Shown in pieces: positions 56,062 to 64,000 of a stretch of DNA of 64,000 bases; position 1 is the first letter of the stretch; every line of letters starts with the position of its first letter. The stretch is taken from assembly GCF_040712315.1 (NCBI RefSeq), contig NC_134021.1:44579501-44643500 (forward strand), read 5' to 3'. The position numbers were made by a program, and so were the translations under genes. The notes beneath the pieces were generated by a model. The model was not told where the DNA came from, searched no databases, and was given only the letters and a program-made list of their open reading frames with translations. This stretch comes from Castanea sativa (taxonomy: Eukaryota > Streptophyta > Magnoliopsida > Fagales > Fagaceae).

Positions 56062-57280
56062 ATGGGGTATGAAGAATAGCTAGGCAAAAGTTGAAAGAGT
56101 AAACAACAAAAGAAAAGAAAAGTAAAAAAAAAAAAAAAAGAAAGGGAAAAAGTTATGTTAATGTTGTGATATGTAAGATTAGGAAATTGTAATGTGGAAA
56201 AGGAATGTTAATTTTAGTGACTTAATTTGTAATTTTGTATGGTGTAATTTTTTTTTTTAATGTATGTATTATCATGTGAATTTATCTTTGTTCTTAATTT
56301 TATTTTCGAATAGGCCTTATTACATATATAATTATATATACATGCATATAGAAGAAAATGTCAATAGTTTTATTAATTTTTTTTAAGTTAAGAATTAAGT
56401 ATATTTTGTGAATTCTAGTTAGTTCAACCAGTAAAATATTTTATCATTGAATAAGAGATTTGTGGTTTAAATTTTTCCTATACTAAAAATAAATTAGTAT
56501 CTTGATTGAGTAATTATATAATGAACTTCATAAATTAAAATTCTATCGTATTTATAAACAAAATTATATTTCTATTTTATACATACAACAAGAAGAAAAT
56601 GTCATATAGTCTTATTAATCTTATTAATTTTCTTTGAGTTGATAATTATATTTTGTGAATTCTAGCTATTAAAATATTTGATCATCGATTAATATATTTG
56701 GAGTTCGAACTTTGCATATACAAAAAATTAATTAGTGCCTTGACTTAATGATAAAGAGTAATTATCTTAGAGCGAATTCTATAAACTAAAATTCGATTGT
56801 ACTTATAAAAAATTATATTTTTATTATAAAAAAGTGTGGTTTAATTACAACTCATAACTAAATTGAATTTATTATTCCTATATTTTTTAGTACTTCTTTA
56901 CAAGAACATATTATTTTGATTAAGGAAAAAGAAAGCATTACATCTACATATGCAATTTTTTTTTTCTCAATTTTTTCTTACAATTAGTGAGGTGGTAAAA
57001 TTTTAATGGCAGATATCAAAATTGTGTCAACAGTGGGACATGTGAAAATCAATAACAAGTTACTACTTTATTAAGTTGTGATCAAATTTATAAAAAATGT
57101 TGTACATGTGCATGTGGCATTACTATAAAAAAATTACAATTATTTTTATTTTTATTTGAGAAACAATTACAATTATTATTAGTTTTAAAAAAACACTTAC
57201 AAATTGATTTGATAATATTCTCTCAAAAAAAAAAAAACTAATTTGATAATAAATACGATTAGTTTTACTTAAATAACATA
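56062..57280. other. 3' flank of the MIZ1-like gene and repeats
   Basis: It begins with the 3' UTR. At 56351-56590 and 56591-56830 there are two diverged direct copies, period about 240 bp. Each contains a SINE-like core (AGTTCAACCAGTAAAATATT, then GTGGTTTAAA or GAGTTCGAACTTTG). The remainder is AT-rich. Confidence 0.5.
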
Positions 57281-57289
57281 TATGCTCTA

Positions 57290-58290
57290 TTTATTTTGAA
57301 GTAAAATATTTTTCTATTTTCAAGTATTTGTTTGGATGTAAAATATAGTCAAAGTTGTATTTTTTTTTTCTAGTTTGACCAAAGTTTGTGCCTAGAAAAT
57401 TGTAAAATATTTTACCAAAAAAATCAATTGTAAAACATTTTACAAAATTCTCACTCCCTCTCTTGATCCTTTCTCCATTTTCTTCTCAGTTCCTCTCTCC
57501 CTCTCTCACACTTCTTCTCTCCCTCTCTCAAACTCTCCCAAGCCAAACTAGTGAGACCAGCGACAGCACCCACCAGCAACAGACCATCGGTGGTGCCACA
57601 CTCCCTACCAAATCCGATTTGGTTCTTTAGCTTTGAAATCACCCTTCAAGACCAAGATTGAAGTGATCAAAATCATTCATCGAGTAGTTCTCCAATCTCC
57701 ACTTGCTCTAAGATTTTCAAGTTGAGTTTCTAGAGGTCAGATTGTGGCAGAGTTGTTTTTGGTGGGTCGGATTGCTGTGGATATGGTGAGTGGATGATTT
57801 TTGTGTTGATGGATTTTGGGTATGGTTTGCGTTTGTCGACGGTGGTAGAGGCGAGGTGATGGTGGCTTGGTGGACGGTGTGGGTGTTTGATGGATTTTAG
57901 GTATGGGTTTTGTTTGTCATGGTGGTGGGTTGACGATGGATTCATGGATGACTTGGATTGTTTGATGGGTTTCATGTGTAGCTTGGTGGGATGGATCTAA
58001 TGATTGTTGCTGTTTTTTTCCTGAGTTGTGACTTTGGATTTACCGGTGATGCTTCAATAGCTCCAACTAGACAAAATTTTGCTTTGATTTGGTTGGATTT
58101 GCTCTGATCTAGTTGGACTTTGCAGTGATCTAGTGGGTTGTGGGATTGAAAATTTTTTACAAAGTGATTTCCTGAACATTTTTATGTATGCTACCAAACA
58201 TTGTAAAATGAAAATATTTTACGGAAAATATTTTCAAAGTAAAATATTTTACATTTTAAAATATTTTTCATCGAAACAAACGGAACGATA
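57290..58290. mobile_element. possible non-autonomous DNA transposon
   Basis: Both ends carry AAAATATTTTAC-type palindromic sequence (57295-57440 and 58195-58270). The interior is less AT-rich, with GGTGG-rich stretches. Inverted ends and a GC-richer interior suggest a Mutator-like derivative. Target duplications are not established. Confidence 0.4.
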
Positions 58291-58319
58291 ATAAACACAT
58301 GAATAGTAGTTTTCTTTGG

Positions 58320-58700
58320 ATAAATTACGTATTTGGTCCTTATCCTTTATACTATATTTCAATTTGGTCTTTAACTTTTCAATTGTATTAATTTGGTTCC
58401 TAACATTTCAGTATTGTATCAATTTAATCTCTACCGTTATCTCTTATATTGAAATTATTTACATGACAAATGGATAAAATAAAAAAATTTAGTTTATTGT
58501 CATATTAACAGAAACTAATTTTTTTTATTTTGGCCGTTAGTTAGTCATGACAATAATTTTTATCTAAAAAATAATAATAGAGACTAAATTAACATGACAT
58601 TGAAAGGTTAAAGAGTAAAAACCAAATTAATACAATTGAAAAGTTAGGAACTAAATTGAAATATAGTATAAAAGATAGGAATCAAATAAATAGTTTATCA
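58320..58700. mobile_element. foldback MITE
   Basis: The left part (ATTTGGTCCTTATCCTTTAT, then TATTTCAATTTGGTC) pairs with the right part (CTAAATTGAAATATAGTATA, then AAAGATAGGAATCAAATAAA). The two halves form a long inverted repeat around a middle near 58510. Confidence 0.65.
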
Positions 58701-59519
58701 TATATTTTTTTTTTATGATTAATAACATATAGGATTCAAATCTTTACCTATCAATTATATATATACACACTTTAAGCAAGCACGGGGATTTTGATTGTAG
58801 AGAAAGAGGATCTTTTTTCTTTCCGTGAGTGCGTGCATTTTGGTTGTACCAAATTAAGCGAACATTTTCAAGACTGATGGGCACGCTTGTCATCTCATCT
58901 ATCCCAAAAACCAGGATTAAGTTTAAGATTACCACGACTTGTTTTGCGGCGTTTTTTGGCAATATTTTTCTCTGCGTTCATTGGATGAGATTTCTGAAGA
59001 TTGCTTAGTGAAACTTCTCTAAGGTCATGATCTCTTTTTTGATTATTTTAGTAGAATGAGGGCGTGACAGTCGAAGTAAAATGTAAAATTTGGAGTAACG
59101 TTGTGCTTATAAAAAGCTGCAAAAGTAAGATTACAACTTATGATAAGTTAAATTAAATGTTATAAGTTATAGTATGTAAGTGCATATTTCTCGTGCCACG
59201 CAGTAATCATTAAGGACGATATATTTTAAGGGCAACATTTAGCTCCTAGTTCTATTAAATCAAATTGAAGTATAGAAGTGAGGGAATTAAAAAATTAAAC
59301 ATGGCTTAAAGTGTGTTTTCTTTTAACCATTGAAGCTAGGTAATTGTTCCTTGCAATTTTTTATTTTTTTTTATTTCATTGGAAACATACATTTTCTAAG
59401 CTCTGATTGCTTAATTTGCAAATTGCAACCATTGGAACTATAGTTTTTCTAGATCTAGTCAAATAAATGATATTATAGCAGAATGGTTAAAATACAATCT
59501 GTTGGGTAAGCAATTTGCT

Positions 59520-59854
59520 AGAACCATAGTTTGGAGTAGATGGAATATCCGCATTTATAACTTAGGAATATAACTTGTACTGAGGATATTATTATAAGTG
59601 GCTCTAGAGCCACTGGTCCCATGGGATCTTATTGGATAGGGCCATTGGGGTCTCTACTAGCATCATTAATTTTAGATGCCATTTGGAGCCTTCGAAACAA
59701 CGTGATACACAACGATGGCAAGGTGAATCTAATGACCACATTGATTAAATTAGAACAAAATTTTTATGAGCATGCATGTTATTGTCATGGACACAAGAAT
59801 TTTTTTGAGCATGTAGTTGCTGCTGTAAAAATTGAGAAGGCAACCATCGTGTAG
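59520..59854 (+). mobile_element. possible LINE fragment (RNase H-linked end)
   Basis: An open frame encodes LILDAIWSLRNNVIHNDGK, which resembles the tryptophan/RN segment just before RNase H in plant LINE polyproteins. It ends at 59854 and no other domain is visible. Chance resemblance is possible. Confidence 0.3.
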
Positions 59855-59859
59855 TAACT

Positions 59860-62560
59860 AAAGGCATGGGCTAGAATTATCGATATACTTTTGATCCCAT
59901 TGGGTACGTAGTGTACATGTTTGCCAGTTTATTTACTTAAATGTGAAATAAAAAATGACTTTAACAAAGAATCGGACTTATTTCAAATAAGTGAATTATA
60001 TCTTCTTCTTTTTCACTAGACTATGACAATTTTGGATCAATTTAGTTTTGTAAAACTATCAGATTACAGATTTATTCATTATATTTCATTTTCTCTTTAA
60101 CTCATTCATCATTCATCCGAATCTTATACAAATCAGTCAAAAGTAACTTAATTTGACGGGTGATTATTATGGTGTGACCAACTGATCATATGTTCTTTCA
60201 AACGTTTAATGCCATTGTCTAAATAATCAAAGCACAAAAGAAAAATGATCCTACCAAATTTAAGTCCTATCAAATATAGTACATAAATGTCACTTTGATC
60301 TTATTAGATTCGTTCTTCGATCAATTGTATGTGACACTTTCAAATTGAAAGATTGTGAAATAGTTGCCTACGCCTCACATTGATCTTTCATTGAATGAAT
60401 ATATATGTGTGTGTGTGTGTGATACTGTGATATGGTGTCCTATTATAAGAAGCGTATATCGATGACTTTGAGGAAATAATCAAGTTAGCCCCTCATGCAA
60501 CTTGGGCATTTGGTCCCCCCAGTGGACAATGTGATAATATATCACTAAGAAAGTGGCTCGACTAGTTGCCCAAACCAGAGAGAGCATTTGGTTAGTAAGA
60601 AAAGTAATTGGGTGTATAGGCCTAAAATCTTCCAGGATATGAGGAAAGTGCCACTAATATAGTGCATATCATTCGCTATTGTCGCACAGACAAGACACAA
60701 GTCCTTTCCTAGCTACATGGTGAATATTCGCCATTGAATTCTATGCTGATTGCAATAAGTTTGAAGATTCGGAATTAGTCAGGAAAGTGTGAGAAGTATG
60801 AGTACAATTGAAGGGAAAAAGAATTGAAATCCCAAAAATAAAAAGAAAATAAAATAATTGAAGAAAAAAGAAAGAAAGAAGAAGCACATGTTACTAGAAG
60901 CATGTCTTGCTATTTTAGAATTGTTGTCAATTTTAAGATAATATAAGAAGTGTTCAAAGTATACACAAACACATACATTCATACAAATACAACAATCCAT
61001 ATGTTTAGGTATTAACTTATTGATGAATTATTGACTTTCTTGGCTAAACTTAAAATAACATTTCCTTGATGTAGAAGCTTACAATTAATAATTCGACTTT
61101 AAAAGTACAAGCATTTGTGTCATACTGCTTGCTAAGAGATAACTACTACTCTCTCTCTCTCTCTCTCCGACGAAATAAGCAGCATATGATACAGAACAAT
61201 CTAGTATATATATATATACACACACCCAGAACATATAACAACAAGAGTTGGTGAGTTTGATCAATACGATCACATTGCACAAGCATGCAGATCAAAGACA
61301 TATGAACCGACAATCATGGTTGCACTAATATCAGCTAAAATTATGGTTGAGTAGCTAAAATCACTATTTCTTAGCTATTTAAGTTTTTGGGATAATTAAT
61401 AATATATCATGATACTAAAACAAAATTTTATCCCTGTTTCCACTTTCCACTCTAATTATGGTTTAAGATGTTAAAAATCCCACATTTTGAATTCACTTTT
61501 TAAGGGGCTAATCAATATTAATCTGGATAGATATTACGCTCCAATGTGAACTAATATTTAACTTTTAAGACCAACTGGATTAACACAAAGAATGCAAATA
61601 TTTTAATGTGCTTCAATGTGAACGGATATTAACTAGTAGGACCTACTATATTAACACAGATGCAAACATTACAGTGAATTAGAGGGAAAAAAATAACAAG
61701 ATATATAGTTTCACATAATTGTACATGAGGGTGTCCTTTTCTCTCTATTATATTTTTTCCTATTTTGAAGGATTGAAGCTATATATATATATACACACAC
61801 TATGCATTTGTCCTTTTGATGAATGGCATCAAGCCAGATTGCAGGGAGTACTTTTGGGGTAGTTATTGGGTACTTTCGAAGTACTATAAATGCGTACTCA
61901 CTCCTTTCACATAACTGTAAGTTCTACCAATTAAATTTATGGTAGAACCCACAATTTATGTGAGAGAGAAGAATATACATTTATGGTACTCTCAGAATAT
62001 TCAATAATTTTCCGTACTTTTGAGAGCATTTTTCAGTTTTGGTTTTAAATTATTTAATATTGTAAGATGGTATTAGAGCACTTATTAATTATTATCATCA
62101 TATGACTCATGAACTTGATTGTAGTCACATGACCACTAGTAACAATAGCAACCAAAGGTCTAGTAGATATATAGCACTAGAGAAGAATAAATCAGATGAG
62201 AGTATGAGTATGAGACACGAAATTGAAGAAACCATGGCTTAATTAGAACCCCACCTAACACGCAAGACAAAAATGCCCTAAAAACAAGCTTACGATTTGT
62301 CCTCTATATTTTCCTTGGTCTTCACCTTATTGGTTATAAGCACAATTCATGGCCTGCAGGAAACGCAAATTCAGGCTGGAGGAGCGGTTGTGCCCCCTTG
62401 TCCTTCAACAATATGAAAAATTTTCTTTGCTTGATTCCTTAGAGAAAAATAAAATAAAAAGGCTTATGATGTATGATTTTGTTTATCACTTTTATTTGTT
62501 TCCTGTTTTTATTGGGTGATTAGACAATCTATTGAACAAATTTCAGATATTGGATTTGAT
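59860..62560. other. intergenic sequence
   Basis: No supported gene. It contains GT repeats near 60405-60420, a CT repeat near 61149-61168 and TA/CA runs near 61205-61225 and 61780-61800. Confidence 0.4.
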
Positions 62561-62568
62561 AATACAGT

Positions 62569-63250
62569 ATGGACAAAATTTAGGTACAAAATTAGTTATA
62601 GTTTAAGGTTACAGCCTTACTCAATATCATTAACATTATTACATATTTTAAAAATCTAATCGTTAGATTGCATATTTTGTACGCTCTTAATACACGTCAA
62701 ATGTTGCGTTAATCAGATATTATTTACTATATAATCTATAAGATTATATCTAATGCATAATTTTAAATTATAAAAACTTGCAATTTAAATAATTTATTGA
62801 TAACATAGTTATTGATCTTTAATTTTCTAGAAATTTTGCAAATATGGAAGATATAAAAAGAAACTGTAAGCCATTGGTGGATTTGTCAAAATTCACTTCT
62901 AATAAAAAGATATGGACAAAATTTAGCTACAAAATTAGTTGTAACCTTACTCAATATCATTAATATTACTACATATTTTGAAAATTTAACTGTTGAATTA
63001 CGTGCTCTTTACCCTCTTAATGCTCTTAATACACATGTCAAATTTTGTGTTAATAAAATATTATTTATTATAAGATTTATTTTGATTTAAGATTATATTT
63101 TATATATAATTTAATTTGTAATTTAAATAATTTATTGATAATATAGCTATTGATCTTTAATTTTTTAAAAATTTTGCAATCATGGAGAATATAAGAAGAA
63201 AATGTAATCTAATAATGGATTTGTCAAAATTCACCTCTAATAAAAAGATA
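62569..63250 (+). repeat. tandem duplication of a 342-bp unit
   Basis: Unit 1 starts TATGGACAAAATTTAGGTAC at 62569 and unit 2 starts TATGGACAAAATTTAGCTAC at 62911. Both end AATAAAAAGATA. They share the order of many words (ACTCAATATCATTAA, then TTTAAATAATTTATTGATAA, then GGATTTGTCAAAATTCAC) with scattered substitutions and small indels. Confidence 0.8.
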
Positions 63251-63764
63251 CTGAGTAAGGTTATAGTCTTATACTACAATTAATTTTATTGCTAAGATAT
63301 AAGTATGAAAGTATCAAAGTCAGTTTTTCCCCGAGAAACATGGCCACAAGTTTGCTATCCACAATTATTGACAATAAAATTACGTACTTATTATTATTAT
63401 TATTATTTTAGTAAACATTATTAAGTACCTCAAAAATGGGAATAGTCAGGAAATTATAAAATATACTTAGGTTGCAATGAAATTTAAGGACTTGGAATAA
63501 AGAAATTTTGACTTTGTCCACAATATAGTTGAATGGATTTTGAATTTTAATTACAAATGAAGTTTGAAACTACAAGAATATTGTTTGCCAAATACCCTGT
63601 AATTTTTATACGTGCTTTAATTGATTTTTGATGAACTTAAGAAGTTAAGATAAAATTCCCAATTTCTTCCTTGACTTTCTTAAGGCTATAATTATATAGC
63701 AACAAACTTGGGATTTGGGAATAGTTGGGAACCAATTAGTTAAGTAAACAAATTCTAAAATTCT

Positions 63765-63930
63765 TCAAGTTATCTCTACTTTTTTTTTCTAAAGATACAA
63801 TAAGATTGAACTTATGATGTCTACTCTATATAATAATTGTTTTATTTTTTGTGTAGGTGAGATTTGAACTCAAATTCTTTATTTGGTACAACAAACTTTA
63901 CTAATTGAGCTAAATGAAACCCTATAGTTT
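63765..63930 (-). mobile_element. tRNA-derived SINE-like copy, minus strand
   Basis: Read on the minus strand it has TTTAGCTCAATTAGTAAAG (A-box-like), then TGAGTTCAAATCTCACC (B-box-like), then a tail with CATCATAAGTTCAATC and a poly-A-like end at the left. It is the same class as the copy at 51557. Confidence 0.5.
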
Positions 63931-64000
63931 AATTTTTTTAAAAGGGTGATTGTAAATTAATGGAACACTGTACAATGAAAAAAGAAATCATATGTTTGAA

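Overview
This is nuclear DNA of a flowering plant, most likely a woody eudicot. The signs are AT-rich intergenic DNA, many short GT-AG introns, MITEs, SINE-like repeats, a Ty3/gypsy Tat-type retrotransposon and three typical eudicot host genes. I cannot name the species. The three intact host genes are a kinesin-14 with a calponin-homology domain (minus strand, 19 coding exons, 26370-35807), a MADS-box gene of the AGL15/AGL18 clade (plus strand, 8 exons, 44303-49498) and a single-exon MIZU-KUSSEI 1-like (DUF617) gene (plus strand, 55249-56061).

Layout. 1-5.6 kb: a decayed LINE on the minus strand, split by a solo LTR, then anonymous AT-rich DNA. 5.6-27.4 kb: a large inverted duplication. Its right arm holds the last exons and downstream DNA of the kinesin gene. 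Its left arm holds a broken copy of the same DNA in opposite orientation (exons 17 part to 19). The arms flank a spacer of about 1.3 kb. The left arm is split by a 9,502-bp LTR retrotransposon (6932-16433) with a perfect 5-bp target duplication; the right arm still carries the unoccupied site. Later insertions (hAT-like, MITEs) distinguish the arms. 26.4-36 kb: kinesin gene, including a U12-type AT-AC intron and two Tourist-like MITEs in introns. 36-44 kb: intergenic DNA with MITEs. 44.3-49.5 kb: MADS gene, with a solo LTR in intron 1 and a CArG box upstream. 49.5-54.4 kb: intergenic DNA with a SINE-like copy and a tandem duplication. 54.4-56.1 kb: MIZ1-like gene with a repetitive leader. 56-64 kb: intergenic DNA with MITEs, SINE-like repeats and a 342-bp tandem duplication.

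The retrotransposon is the most striking object. Gag and pol lie in one frame but are cut by TAA after gag and by TAG before the integrase core. Between pol and the 3' LTR lie an array of about six 44-bp repeats, each able to form two hairpins, and a spliced four-exon gene on the opposite strand. That gene has its own TATA box and two G-boxes. The pentamer GACGG/CCGTC is strongly enriched on both strands of this 3' region, in exons, introns, repeats and LTR alike. It looks like a motif recognised by something, and the antisense protein is a candidate reader. The LTRs differ at only 2 of 491 positions, so the insertion is young.

The inverted duplication would give a long hairpin RNA containing kinesin exon sequence if kinesin transcription ran past its normal end. 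This is a possible source of small RNAs against the host gene. Exon models were built by hand from splice sites and reading phase. Family names rest on motif recognition, not on database searches.
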